A stretch of 64,000 nucleotides of DNA from the NCBI GenBank assembly GCA_020845575.1, contig JADLFL010000072.1, positions 62,001 to 126,000 on the forward strand, in the 5' to 3' direction. The notes under the pieces were generated by a model. It worked only from the letters and a program-made list of their open reading frames with translations. It made no database searches and had not been told where the DNA came from. The translations under genes were made by a program, and so were the position numbers. This DNA is from Acidobacteriota bacterium. Lineage in GTDB: Bacteria > Acidobacteriota > Vicinamibacteria > Vicinamibacterales > Vicinamibacteraceae. Below are positions 8,979-18,778 of this stretch, one piece after another. How positions within the stretch are numbered: position 1 is the first letter of the stretch; each line of letters opens with the position of its first letter.

Positions 8979-9013
8979 GTAAGCCATAAGCCGTAAGCCG
9001 TAAGCCGTAAGCC
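8979..9013. repeat. 7-bp tandem repeat (5 units) between kinase and regulator
   Basis: Units GTAAGCC, ATAAGCC, then GTAAGCC three times, in exact 7-bp phase. The array lies in the 66-bp gap of the two-component operon and is a distinct sequence type of the heptamer family. Confidence 0.9.
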
Positions 9014-9028
9014 GCAGGAAACTCGAAC

Positions 9029-10433
<1,405 letters not shown>

Positions 10434-10441
<8 letters not shown>

Positions 10442-11456
10442 CCCCTTTTCCCTTGGCCTTCGGGTGCGCCGCTCTATACACGTCCATGAGGTGTTGAAGG
10501 TTCACCTGCGTGTAGCGCTGGGTCGTGGTGAGCTCGACGTGGCCGAGCAGTTCCTGGATGGCGCGGAGGTCCGCGCCGCGTTCGAGCAAGTGGGTGGCGA
10601 ACGAATGGCGGAGGGCGTGCGGGCTGATGCCGTATCGCGTGGTGCAGAGCGCGACGTAACGCGCCACGAGGCGGTGCACGCTGCGCGGCGTGAGGCGCGT
10701 GCCGCGGTAGTTCACAAACAGTGGTTCCTCGACGGCAGCGCGGCGGCGCACCGGCCCGCGTGATGCGGCATCCGCGTCCGCCTGCGCGACGAGAGCGAGG
10801 CGATCCTTCAACCAGCGCTTGACGGCGTCGGCCGCGCGCTGATGGCAGGGAACGAGGCGTTCCTTGCGACCCTTCCCCATCACGCGCACCATGCGCGTCG
10901 ACAGGTTCACGTCCTCGACGTCGAGCGACACGAGCTCCGACAACCGCAGGCCGGACGCGTAGAACAACTCCAGGATCGCGGCGTCGCGCCTGCCGAGCGG
11001 CGTCGACGTGTCGGGCGTCTCGATGAGTGCCGTGACCTCGTCGACGGAGAGGACGTGTGGCACGCGCTGCTCGCGGCGTGGACTCCCCACCAGCGCCGCC
11101 GGGTCATCGTCTCGCACGCCTTCGTGGCGCAGGTAGCGCGCGAAGCTGCGGATCGCGGAGATGCGGCGCGCCGCCGACGCACGGCTGTTGCCGCGCGCGT
11201 GCAGCTCGCCGAGGAACCCCTTGATCGCGTCGGGTGTCACGTGCGCGGGCGTGAGCGCATGCCGCGGCGTGGATGAGGACGCCCCGAGGAAGTAGAGGAA
11301 CTGCACGAGGTCCGCTTCGTAGTTGCGGACCGTGTGCTCCGAGGCGTTGCGATTGAGCGTGAGGTGATCGCTGAACGCGCGGATGGCATCGCGGAGCGGC
11401 GAGTCGACGTCGATGACGCGTGCGACAGGCGCCGGCGCGCGGCCGACGCGTGTCAC
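10434..11456 (-). CDS. xerC: Tyrosine recombinase XerC
   Basis: A 340-residue site-specific recombinase that resolves chromosome dimers at dif with XerD and FtsK. An N-terminal SAM-like core-binding domain precedes the catalytic domain. The catalytic residues are present: Arg in ASGLRLSE, Lys in GKGRKERLVP, His/Arg in HALRHSFATHLL, His in LLGHVELTTT, and Tyr in QRYTQVN. The GTG start at 11456 overlaps the trmFO stop as GTGA. A trmFO-adjacent XerC (CodV) is also found in Firmicutes. The final residues are Lys-rich. The family is XerC/XerD; genomic context favours XerC. Confidence 0.88.
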
Positions 11457-12946
11457 CGCGGCGTCTCCGCGTGCGGCTCAGCGCTCTGCCTTGCGTCGAG
11501 CCCGGCCGTCCATGCGTCGAGCGCCTGCAGCGCGCGCGACGCCAGCGCTTCGTTGCGCAGAGCCTTCTTGCCGGGTCTGCCCGTCCGCGGCCCCTGCGGA
11601 CGCTTCGGTGTCTCTGCCAGCGCCGGCATGATCCCGAACGTGATGTTGGTGGGTTGATAGTGCGCCGCGTCGGCGTGCGACACGTAGTGCGCCAGCGCGC
11701 CGATCGCCGTCTCGCGCGGTGCGATGGCCTCGGCGTCGCCACGTGCCTGACGCGCGGCGTTGATCCCCGCGAGCAGGCCCGATGCCGCCGATTCCACGTA
11801 GCCCTCGACGCCGGAGACCTGTCCGGCGAAGAACAGGTCCGGTCGCGCGCGCGTCTGCCACGTGGGGAGCAGCACCGTCGGGCCGTTGATGTACGTGTTG
11901 CGGTGCACCATGCCGAAGCGCACGAACTCGGCCTGTTCGAGGCCGGGAATCATGCGGAGCACGCGCGCCTGTTCGCCCCACTTCAACTGGGTCTGGAAGC
12001 CGACGAGACTGAAGTGATCGCCGGCCAGCGTGTCCTGGCGAAGCTGGACGACGGCGAAGGGAATGCGTCCCGTGCGCGGATCAGGCAGGCCGACGGGCTT
12101 CATCGGCCCGAAGCGCAGCGTGTCGCGCCCGCGGTGCGCCATCACTTCGATGGGTAAGCATCCCTCGAAGAATCGCACGCTGTCGAAGTCGTGGACCGTC
12201 GCGGATTCGGCGGCCACGAGCGCGTCGTAGAACGCGCGATACTGCGCCTCGTCCATCGGGCAATTCAGGTAGTCGCCCTGCCCATCGTCCACGCCGCACG
12301 CCGGCCCATCGGTCGCCTCATGCGCTCCGTGTCCGGTTGCCGGTTGCCGGTTGCCGGTTGCCGGCCCTGTGCTGCGACCCCATCGCGATGCGCGGAAGAC
12401 CACCGACATGTCGATCGTGTCGGCGAGGACGATGGGGCTGATGGCGTCGTAGAAGGCGAGGTGCTCGGCGCCGACGAAGCGCTGGATGGCCTGCGAGAGC
12501 GCGTCCGACGTGAGCGGCCCTGTCGCGATGATGACGGGACCCGAGGTGACGCCCGTCTCGGGAATCGCCGCAATCTCTTCGCGTACGACGTCGATCAACG
12601 GATGCGAGACGACAGCGTCGGTGACGGCTTCGGCGAAACGCACGCGATCGACGGCGAGAGCAGCGCCTGCCGGCACACGCGTCGCATCGGCGCAGCGCAT
12701 GACGATGGAGCCGAGGCGCCGCATCTCCTCCTTCAGCACGCCGACGGCGTTGTCGAGTTTGTCGCCACGGAAGCTGTTGGAGCAGACGAGTTCGGCGAGC
12801 CGATCCGTCTGATGGACGAGCGTAGGGCGCACCGGGCGCATCTCGTGCAGGCGCACGCGCACGCCGCGCGATGCGACCTGCCAGGCCGCCTCGCATCCCG
12901 CCAGGCCGCCGCCGATGATGGTCACCACGGGTGTCGTGTGGCTCAC
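11453..12946 (-). CDS. trmFO: tRNA (uracil-54-C5)-methyltransferase, folate-dependent, with repeat-derived insertion
   Basis: A 497-residue flavoprotein that makes m5U54 in the T-loop of tRNA using methylene-tetrahydrofolate. It has the N-terminal FAD-binding VTIIGGGLAGCEAAW, VCSNSFRGDKLDNAVG, DYLNCPMDE, FEGCLPIEVMAHRG, FGPMKPVGL, and VQLRQDTLAGDHFSLVGFQT near its middle and C-terminal VEGYVESAASGL. Start is GTG at 12946, overlapping the topA stop as GTGA. An unusual 33-residue stretch separates SRWGR from DYLNCP (12275-12373). It contains four CCGGTTG heptamers translated as Asn-Arg-Gln-Pro-Ala-Thr-Gly-type sequence, where homologues have only a few residues. The reading frame is intact, so the enzyme is probably functional. 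Confidence 0.93.
   Translation of the reverse strand: MSHTTPVVTIIGGGLAGCEAAWQVASRGVRVRLHEMRPVRPTLVHQTDRLAELVCSNSFRGDKLDNAVGVLKEEMRRLGSIVMRCADATRVPAGAALAVDRVRFAEAVTDAVVSHPLIDVVREEIAAIPETGVTSGPVIIATGPLTSDALSQAIQRFVGAEHLAFYDAISPIVLADTIDMSVVFRASRWGRSTGPATGNRQPATGHGAHEATDGPACGVDDGQGDYLNCPMDEAQYRAFYDALVAAESATVHDFDSVRFFEGCLPIEVMAHRGRDTLRFGPMKPVGLPDPRTGRIPFAVVQLRQDTLAGDHFSLVGFQTQLKWGEQARVLRMIPGLEQAEFVRFGMVHRNTYINGPTVLLPTWQTRARPDLFFAGQVSGVEGYVESAASGLLAGINAARQARGDAEAIAPRETAIGALAHYVSHADAAHYQPTNITFGIMPALAETPKRPQGPRTGRPGKKALRNEALASRALQALDAWTAGLDARQSAEPHAETPR
12333..12360. repeat. 7-bp tandem repeat (4 exact CCGGTTG units) inside trmFO
   Basis: Four perfect consecutive CCGGTTG units inside the 99-bp in-frame insertion of trmFO. 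The same heptamer occurs in intergenic arrays elsewhere in the window. Confidence 0.95.
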
Positions 12947-15606
12947 GCCGATCGCTTCGTCGTCCGCTTGCGCGCCGCGGGGGCCTTGCGCGCACCGGTG
13001 CGCGCCGACGCGCGGCCGCGTCCCTTCCGCGCGGGCGCACCCTCGCGGGCCTTGAGGAGACCGACGGCTTCTTCGAGCGTCAGCGCATCGACGGCAACGT
13101 CCTTCGGCACCGAGGCATTCGTCGTGCCGTCCGTGACGTACGGACCATAGCGCCCTTCGAGGATCTCCACCTTCGCCTGCGAATCGGGGTGCACGCCCAC
13201 TTCGCGCAGCACCGTGCGCGTCGCCGTGCGCCGCCGCCCCTTCTTCTCCTGCTTGAAGAGCTCGATGGCCTGATCCAGCGTGACGCCGAAGACCTCCGCA
13301 TCGCCGGCGAGCGAGCGGAATTCGTCGCCGCGCTTCACGTACGGACCGAAGCGACCGAAGTTGGCGATGATGTCGAGCCCGGCTTCGGCGTCGTGTCCCA
13401 CCAGACGCGGCAGCGACAGGAGTTCCAGCGCGCGCGCGAGCGTCAGCGTGTCCGGCCGATCGTTCTTGGTCAGCGACGCTCGACGCGGCTTTTCCTTGCT
13501 GCCCTTCTCCGGCACCTCGCCAAGCTGCACGTACGGACCGAACCTGCCGGTGAGTACGTACACGGGAAGGCCCGTCTTCGGATCGGCGCCGAGACTCTTG
13601 GGACCTTCGGTGCGCTCCTTCAACAGCGTGATCGCCTGCGCGAGCGTGAAGTCGGCGGGTGCGACGTCCTCGGGGATCGACGCATTGGCATCGCCGAGCT
13701 GCACGTACGCGCCGTACCGGCCGATGCGCACGACGACCTTCTGGCCGGTGCCGGGATCGATACCGAGCTCGATCGCCGGATAGTCGATGCGGTCCTCGTT
13801 GGTCACGAGGTGACGCAGGCCCGGCCAGGCGTCCTCGCCGTTGTAGAACTGCTCGAGGAAGCGCGTGCGGTCCAGATCGCCGTTCGAGATCTGGTCGAGA
13901 TCCTCCTCGACACGACCGGTGAAGCCAAGCTCGACGAGCTGTCCGAAGTGCGCCTTGAGCAGGTGCGTGACGGCGAACGCGGTGTAGCTCGGGACGAGCG
14001 CCTTGCCCTGCCGCCACACGTAGCCGCGACGCTCGATGGTCTGGATGATCGACGCGTACGTCGACGGACGGCCGATGCCGTCCTCTTCGAGCCGCTTCAC
14101 GAGCGACGCGTCCGTGTACCGCGCGGGTGGCAGCGTTTCGTGCGCCTTCGGATCGAGGCTCGCGAGCGTGAGCGGCCCCTGGCCGGGTGCCGTCACGCGA
14201 TCGCCGACGGCCAGCTTCGGCAGGATCGTCTCCTGATCGCCGAGCTCGCCTGCCGGGTCGTCGCTGCCCTCGACGTACGCGCGCAGGAACCCCGCGAACT
14301 GGATGGCCTTGCCCGTCGCGGTGAATACGTGCGCCTGGCCGTCAGCCCCCGTGGCCGTGATCTCGAGCGTGGTGCGCAGCAGGCGCGCATCGGTCATCTG
14401 CGACGCGACGGTGCGTTTCCAGATCAGGTCGTACAGGCGCGCCTCGTCGGGCGGCAACGACAGCGACTGCGGCGTCTGCACGAAGTCGGTCGGACGGATC
14501 GCCTCGTGCGCCTCCTGCGCGTTCTTGACCTTGGTCTGGTACTGCCGCGGACCACCGTAGAACGCGTCGCCGTACAGACCGCGAATCGCCTTGGCCGACT
14601 CACGCAATGCCTTGTCGCTCAGCGTCGTCGAGTCCGTGCGGTGATAGGAGATGACGCCGTCCTGGAAGAGGCGCTGCGCGGCGCTCATCGTGCGGTCGGC
14701 GGAGAACCCGAGCTTGCGGTTCGCTTCCTGCTGCAGCGTCGACGTCGTGAACGGCGCCGACGGCCGTTGCGTCGTCGGCTTCTCCTCGACACCCGTCACC
14801 GACCACGGCAGCCGTCCGGCGAGGTCGTCGCGCATGGTGCGTGCCGCGGCCTCGTCCAGCAGTCGCGCCCCGCGACCGACGAGCGCGCCGGTGGTGGGAT
14901 CGAAGTCCTTTCCCGTCGCCACGCGCGCATCGCCGACGCGCACCAGCGTTGCCGTGAATTGCGTTTCGCCCGATCGCAGGCGTGCGTCGAGATCCCAGTA
15001 GGTGCTGCGGTGGAACGCGCGGCGCTCCTCTTCGCGCTCGACGATCAGCCTGACGGCCACACTCTGGACGCGGCCGGCACTGAGGCCCGTCTGCACCTTC
15101 TTCCAGAGGACGGGCGACAGCATGTAGCCGTACAGCCTGTCGAGGATGCGGCGGCTCTCCTGCGCGTCGACGAGCTTGAGATCGATGTCGCGCGCGTGGG
15201 CGATCGCATCGCGCACGGCTTCCTCGGTGATCTCGTGGAAGACGATGCGCTTGACCACGCCCTTGGGCTTGAGCACTTCGCGGAGGTGCCAGCTGATGGA
15301 CTCGCCTTCGCGGTCCGGGTCGGTGGCCAGCAGGACTTCGGGCGCGTCCTTCACCGCGGCCTTCAGTTCGCGCAGGCGCGGCTTTCTGTCCGCTGACTCG
15401 ACGTAGTACGGCTTGAAGCCGTTGTCGACGTCGACGCCCATCCGGCCCCACGGCTGGTTCTTGATTTCCTTGGGGACCTCGCTCGCGTTCTCGGGGAGAT
15501 CGCGCACGTGCCCCACGCTCGCCTCGACCCTGAAGTCGTGGCCCAGGAATCGGGCAAGGGTCTTGGCCTTGGCGGGTGATTCGACGATGACGAGGGGCTT
15601 GGACAT
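12943..15606 (-). CDS. topA: DNA topoisomerase I
   Basis: An 887-residue type IA topoisomerase that relaxes negative supercoils. The TOPRIM domain is at the N-terminus (VIVESPAKAKTLARFLG; then DPDREGE), and the catalytic Tyr321 sits in ISYHRTDSTTLS. In place of Cys zinc ribbons, the C-terminal third holds several repeats of the type GRYGAYVQLGD / GRFGPYVQLGE (Toprim_C repeat modules), followed by a Lys/Arg/Ala-rich tail that should bind nucleic acid. The start is the ATG at 15606, 17 nt after dprA. The frame stays open far upstream through antisense dprA, which I reject. Coupled to trmFO by GTGA. Confidence 0.95.
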   Translation of the reverse strand: MSKPLVIVESPAKAKTLARFLGHDFRVEASVGHVRDLPENASEVPKEIKNQPWGRMGVDVDNGFKPYYVESADRKPRLRELKAAVKDAPEVLLATDPDREGESISWHLREVLKPKGVVKRIVFHEITEEAVRDAIAHARDIDLKLVDAQESRRILDRLYGYMLSPVLWKKVQTGLSAGRVQSVAVRLIVEREEERRAFHRSTYWDLDARLRSGETQFTATLVRVGDARVATGKDFDPTTGALVGRGARLLDEAAARTMRDDLAGRLPWSVTGVEEKPTTQRPSAPFTTSTLQQEANRKLGFSADRTMSAAQRLFQDGVISYHRTDSTTLSDKALRESAKAIRGLYGDAFYGGPRQYQTKVKNAQEAHEAIRPTDFVQTPQSLSLPPDEARLYDLIWKRTVASQMTDARLLRTTLEITATGADGQAHVFTATGKAIQFAGFLRAYVEGSDDPAGELGDQETILPKLAVGDRVTAPGQGPLTLASLDPKAHETLPPARYTDASLVKRLEEDGIGRPSTYASIIQTIERRGYVWRQGKALVPSYTAFAVTHLLKAHFGQLVELGFTGRVEEDLDQISNGDLDRTRFLEQFYNGEDAWPGLRHLVTNEDRIDYPAIELGIDPGTGQKVVVRIGRYGAYVQLGDANASIPEDVAPADFTLAQAITLLKERTEGPKSLGADPKTGLPVYVLTGRFGPYVQLGEVPEKGSKEKPRRASLTKNDRPDTLTLARALELLSLPRLVGHDAEAGLDIIANFGRFGPYVKRGDEFRSLAGDAEVFGVTLDQAIELFKQEKKGRRRTATRTVLREVGVHPDSQAKVEILEGRYGPYVTDGTTNASVPKDVAVDALTLEEAVGLLKAREGAPARKGRGRASARTGARKAPAARKRTTKRSA

Positions 15607-15623
15607 TGCGTGCGGCCTGTACG

Positions 15624-16712
15624 TTACCACTTCCGTTCGGCGGGCAAGAACCGGCCGGCCCCGTCGCGCCTGACGGCCCCTGCCAGTTCCAGATCGAGCA
15701 ACTCTGCCAGCAATTCCGTGGGATTCCTGCCTGTTTCCTCGACCAGATCGTCGAGCGCCCGGCCGTCGGACTCGCTCGCGAGCAGGCCGAGCAACGGCAC
15801 CGCCGCTGGTGCATCGGGCGGTCCCGACGGCCGCGCGGCGGTATACCAGCCGAGCTCGTCGAGGACATCGGCGGCGCGCTCGACGAGGCGGGCCCCGTCG
15901 CGCAAGAGGGCGTGTCCGCCGGCGTTCGTCCCTGCCCGCACGTCGCCGGGCACGGCCATCACGTCGCGCCCCTGCTCCATGGCGAGCCGTGCCGTGATGA
16001 GCGACCCGCTCCGTTCGGCGGCCTGCACCACGACCACCGCCCGGCACAACCCGCTCAGGATACGGTTGCGCAGCGGAAAATGATGCGCCCGCGGAGGCGA
16101 CCCCGGCGGGAACTCGGTGACGAGCAGGCCCGCCGCCTCGATCTCCTGCCTGAGCGTGGCGTGGCCGCTCGGGTACGACTGGTCCAGCCCACACCCGAGC
16201 ACGGCGAGGGTGCGGCCCCGCGAGAGCGCTCCCCTGTGGGCAGCCGCGTCGATTCCCAAGGCGAACCCGCTGGCGACCACGAGACCAGCGGCGGCCAGAT
16301 CAGCCGCCAGTTGCCAGGCCACCTCGCGCCCGCTGCCGCTGGCCCGGCGCGAACCGACTATGGCCACCGCCGGGCTGGCGAGCACGTCGAGGTGCCCCGT
16401 CATCCAGAGGCCCAGCGGCGGGTCGACGATCGTGCCGAGGAGCGGTGGGTACGACGGATGGGCCGGCCAGAGGAGCGTGTGCCGGGCGGCGTTGGCCCGA
16501 GTCAGGACGCGGGTGGCCGCGAACCGCCAGTAGGTGGGCGACGCGGATACGTCCGGGCCGAGCCTGCCGTGCTGTGCCAGCAGCGCAAGACTCTCGGCCA
16601 GCGGCAGGACGGGCCACGTCCTGACCGTCGCCTTGAGGAGTGCGGCACAGCGTGCGGGCTGCGTCCCGACGGCCAGGGCGAGGGCGGCGGCATCGAGGCG
16701 GGAGGCGTCCAT
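15624..16712 (-). CDS. dprA: DNA-processing protein A
   Basis: A 362-residue protein that binds incoming single-stranded DNA and loads RecA in natural transformation. The Rossmann-like DprA fold is evident: AIVGSRRASGSGREVAWQLA, SGFALGIDAAAHRGAL, TLAVLGCGLDQSYPSGH, RNRILSGL, SGSLITARLAMEQGRDVMAV and PGDVRAGTNAGGHALLRDGA. A C-terminal winged-helix-like DprA domain follows (about 305-360). Head of the dprA-topA-trmFO-xerC block. ComF is encoded 4 kb away. Divergent to the TPR protein gene. Confidence 0.93.
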   Translation of the reverse strand: MDASRLDAAALALAVGTQPARCAALLKATVRTWPVLPLAESLALLAQHGRLGPDVSASPTYWRFAATRVLTRANAARHTLLWPAHPSYPPLLGTIVDPPLGLWMTGHLDVLASPAVAIVGSRRASGSGREVAWQLAADLAAAGLVVASGFALGIDAAAHRGALSRGRTLAVLGCGLDQSYPSGHATLRQEIEAAGLLVTEFPPGSPPRAHHFPLRNRILSGLCRAVVVVQAAERSGSLITARLAMEQGRDVMAVPGDVRAGTNAGGHALLRDGARLVERAADVLDELGWYTAARPSGPPDAPAAVPLLGLLASESDGRALDDLVEETGRNPTELLAELLDLELAGAVRRDGAGRFLPAERKW

Positions 16713-16794
16713 CGTGCCGATCGCCCAGGCAAAGGCGCTGCCAACGGCCGGATCGACGTCTGGCGCGTCAATTGGTCATTGCGTGCGCGAGGGG

Positions 16795-16809
16795 TGGCAG
16801 GAACTGCCA
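16795..16809. promoter_or_regulatory. 15-bp palindrome in the dprA/TPR divergent region
   Basis: TGGCAGGAACTGCCA has perfect 6-bp arms around GAA, in the 139-bp gap between divergent genes. It could be an operator. It is a single copy and the binding protein is unknown. Confidence 0.35.
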
Positions 16810-16832
16810 TGTGGGGGCCTCGGGCACAGGTG

Positions 16833-16838
16833 TATATT
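16833..16838 (+). promoter_or_regulatory. -10-like hexamer upstream of TPR protein gene
   Basis: TATATT lies 13 nt before the ATG at 16852, an AT-rich island in GC-rich surroundings. No clear -35 is visible. Confidence 0.35.
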
Positions 16839-16851
16839 GGCAATCACTTCC

Positions 16852-17214
16852 ATGACCAAGACCCGTTCCTGGCTGCTCGCGCTGGCATTGGTGCTGAGCG
16901 CGTCCGGCGTGGCGTTCGCGCAGGATGCGCGGGATCAGGCACGCTCGCAGGTCGAATTCGGCATCAAGGTGGCGCAGCGGGGCCTCTGGCAGGAGGCCGT
17001 CTTCCGCTGGGAACGCGCCACGGAGATCGACCCGACCTACGCGGCGGCCTTCAACAACCTGGGGATCGCGTACGAACAGCTCGGCAAGTTCGAGCAGGCC
17101 GGCAAGGCCTACGAGAAGGCGCTGGAGCTGGAACCGCAGAACCTCACGATTCAGCAGAACTACGATCTCTTCAAGGAAATCAATGACCGCGCCAAGAGGA
17201 ACACGGGTAGCTAG
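16852..17214 (+). CDS. Exported TPR protein
   Basis: A 120-residue protein. A Sec signal (WLLALALVLSASGVAFAQ) is followed by about two tetratricopeptide repeats: AAAFNNLGIAYEQLGKFEQA then GKAYEKALELEPQNLTIQ. TPRs mediate protein contacts; this one should act in the periplasm. The ATG at 16852 is chosen because it begins the signal peptide; the frame is open upstream without coding character. The following lipoprotein gene overlaps by 32 bp, suggesting that the two products work together. Confidence 0.85.
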   Translation: MTKTRSWLLALALVLSASGVAFAQDARDQARSQVEFGIKVAQRGLWQEAVFRWERATEIDPTYAAAFNNLGIAYEQLGKFEQAGKAYEKALELEPQNLTIQQNYDLFKEINDRAKRNTGS

Positions 17215-17956
17215 CGTCGCGCTCGCGGGCCTGCTGGCCACGGGCGTGGCCTGCTCGTCGGTCTACGAGATCCCGATCGACACGCCCATCCAGGCCAAGC
17301 TGGACGTGTCGCCGTTCTCGCGCGTCCATGTCGCGGGCTTCATCTCCGGCGGCAGCGACGATGTGGACGCCAACATGGAGACGGTACGCCTCCTGCGGAG
17401 CCAGTTGCGGACCAAGAGCAAGCTGCGCGTGATCGAGGCAGACGCGCTGCCCCTGCAGCAGGTAGCGCGCGAACAGGCGCTCGCTCCCGGTGGCAATGGC
17501 GGGGGGATGACGTTCCCCGAGCGGATCAACGACGAGAAGGACCTCGAAGCCTACGAGCCGCTCTTTGCCAACGCCGCGTACTGGAAGAAGATCGGCGAGG
17601 AGTTCCAGCAGCCCCTCATCGTCACGGGGACGATCATCTTCAGGGCGCACCAGGCGTCGGGGATCGTGACGCAGGAGCGCGAGCAGTTCGACCAGCTCGG
17701 ACGACGTGTGGTGGTGCCCATGCGCGTCTACATGGAGCGGAAGGGGTACGTCCTCCGCCCGAAGATCGTGTTCATCGACGGCCGCAGCGGCTCGGTGCTG
17801 TACCAGGAGAGCTACAGGGAAGAGCGCCTCTACCCGGCCCAGCAGAACGTGCCCGCCCTGTCGTCCTTCTTCGAGCAGATGGACGCCGTCCTGCCGTCGT
17901 TCCTGAACACCCTGAGCACCACGAGAGTCCGCGGCTCCCGCATCCTCCTCAGGTAG
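17183..17956 (+). CDS. Putative lipoprotein of unknown function
   Basis: About 257 residues. The N-terminus MTAPRGTRVASVALAG continues into LLATGVACSS, a signal peptide with Cys in a weak lipobox context. The ATG at 17183 has AAGGA 5-6 nt upstream inside the TPR gene, and overlaps it by 32 bp. The body includes FSRVHVAGFISGG, VRLLRSQLRTKSKLRVIEAD and later LIVTGTIIFRAHQ, a pattern like outer-membrane-associated proteins that collect variable components, but I cannot name a family. Transcription probably ends at the palindrome just after the stop. Confidence 0.72.
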   Translation: MTAPRGTRVASVALAGLLATGVACSSVYEIPIDTPIQAKLDVSPFSRVHVAGFISGGSDDVDANMETVRLLRSQLRTKSKLRVIEADALPLQQVAREQALAPGGNGGGMTFPERINDEKDLEAYEPLFANAAYWKKIGEEFQQPLIVTGTIIFRAHQASGIVTQEREQFDQLGRRVVVPMRVYMERKGYVLRPKIVFIDGRSGSVLYQESYREERLYPAQQNVPALSSFFEQMDAVLPSFLNTLSTTRVRGSRILLR

Positions 17957-17961
17957 GCAAC

Positions 17962-17982
17962 GCCAGGGGCCGAAGCCCTGGC
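17962..17982. repeat. Palindromic repeat after lipoprotein gene
   Basis: Arms GCCAGGG/CCCTGGC enclose 7 nt, 5 bp after the stop. The sequence GCCAGGGGC-CGAAGCC-CTGGCCTCC matches the hairpin at 741-763, so it is a second copy of that dispersed element and may serve as a terminator. Confidence 0.65.
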
Positions 17983-18027
17983 CTCCCTCTCGTCAAACCG
18001 CCGCGGACGCGGAAAGGGTCGCCCCGG

Positions 18028-18062
18028 GTGCCGGCTTGCCGGTTGCCCGTTGCCGGTTCGGC
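18028..18062. repeat. 7-bp tandem repeat (5 units) upstream of rplU
   Basis: Units GTGCCGG, CTTGCCG, GTTGCCC, GTTGCCG, GTTCGGC keep 7-bp phase. The array lies just upstream of the likely ribosomal-protein promoter. Confidence 0.75.
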
Positions 18063-18087
18063 ATTCCAGTCCTCCACGGTTCCGTGT

Positions 18088-18093
18088 TATGCT
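18088..18093 (+). promoter_or_regulatory. -10-like hexamer for rplU operon
   Basis: TATGCT lies 61 bp before the rplU start, leaving room for a leader. TTCCAG 18 nt further upstream (18064-18069) is a weak -35 match. The gap to the preceding gene shows that the ribosomal operon starts here. Confidence 0.35.
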
Positions 18094-18154
18094 CGCTGTC
18101 TTTGCCGGGTCCGCCGTGCGGGCCCGTGAGCAGTAGCGCGCAGGAGCAACGACA

Positions 18155-18469
18155 GTGTTTGCCATCATTCAAAGCGGCGGCCGCCAGGTGAAGGTCGCCC
18201 CCGGTGAAATCGTCACCGTCGATCGCGTCGACGTCGAACCGGGCCAGGAAGTCACAGTGGACAAGGTGCTGCTCGTGGGCCAGGACGGCGGAGAGGTGCT
18301 CGTGGGCGCCCCGTTCGTCGACGGCGCCCGCGTCCTGGGCACCGTGGCCGGCGAGTCGCGCGGGCCGAAGATCCGCGTCTTCAAGAAGAAGCGCCGCAAG
18401 GGCATGCGCCGGACCAAGGGTCACCGCGCCACGCTCACGCGCATCGCGATCACCGACATCCTGCTCTGA
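18155..18469 (+). CDS. rplU: 50S ribosomal protein L21
   Basis: A 104-residue protein of normal L21 length, beginning MFAIIQSGGRQVKVAPGEIV (GTG start) with the conserved IRVFKKKRRKGMRRTKGHRA segment at the C-terminal side. It binds 23S rRNA in the large subunit. Followed 12 bp later by rpmA and then obgE, the usual bacterial order. Confidence 0.97.
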   Translation: MFAIIQSGGRQVKVAPGEIVTVDRVDVEPGQEVTVDKVLLVGQDGGEVLVGAPFVDGARVLGTVAGESRGPKIRVFKKKRRKGMRRTKGHRATLTRIAITDILL

Positions 18470-18481
18470 GGACCGTACGTC

Positions 18482-18742
18482 ATGGCTCATAAAAAGGGAC
18501 AGGGCAGTTCGCGCAACGGGCGCGACAGCAACGCACAGCGTCTGGGCGTGAAGCAGTTCGACGGCAACGTCGTGACAGGCGGGTCGATCCTCGTCCGTCA
18601 GCGCGGCCGCCGCTTCAACCCCGGCACCAACGTCGGCCTCGGCAAGGACGACACGCTGTTTGCGAAGGTGTCTGGCGTGGTCAAGTTCGAGGACCACGGC
18701 GCGCGCGGACGCTTCATCAGCGTTCACCCCGCCGCGGAGTAA
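18482..18742 (+). CDS. rpmA: 50S ribosomal protein L27
   Basis: 86 residues beginning [20 protein letters not shown], the typical L27 N-terminus that reaches the peptidyl-transferase centre, with [20 protein letters not shown] and [13 protein letters not shown]. There is no N-terminal cleavage extension of the Firmicutes type. Confidence 0.97.
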   Translation: MAHKKGQGSSRNGRDSNAQRLGVKQFDGNVVTGGSILVRQRGRRFNPGTNVGLGKDDTLFAKVSGVVKFEDHGARGRFISVHPAAE

Positions 18743-18778
18743 CCCCCACCGGCCAGGCCTCGGCCGCTCCGGACCTGC

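Noticed and set aside
12947..14017. Apparent 854-residue fusion extending trmFO upstream
   Set aside because: The extra ~357 residues are Arg/Ala/Gly-rich and lie in another frame inside topA on the same strand; trmFO motifs begin only at the GTG at 12946.
12931..15396. 821-codon plus-strand open frame opposite topA
   Set aside because: Antisense shadow of topA with no recognisable domain.
15607..16194. N-terminal extension of topA
   Set aside because: The frame is open but overlaps dprA on the same strand in another phase; the TOPRIM domain starts at the ATG at 15606, which is normal for TopA.
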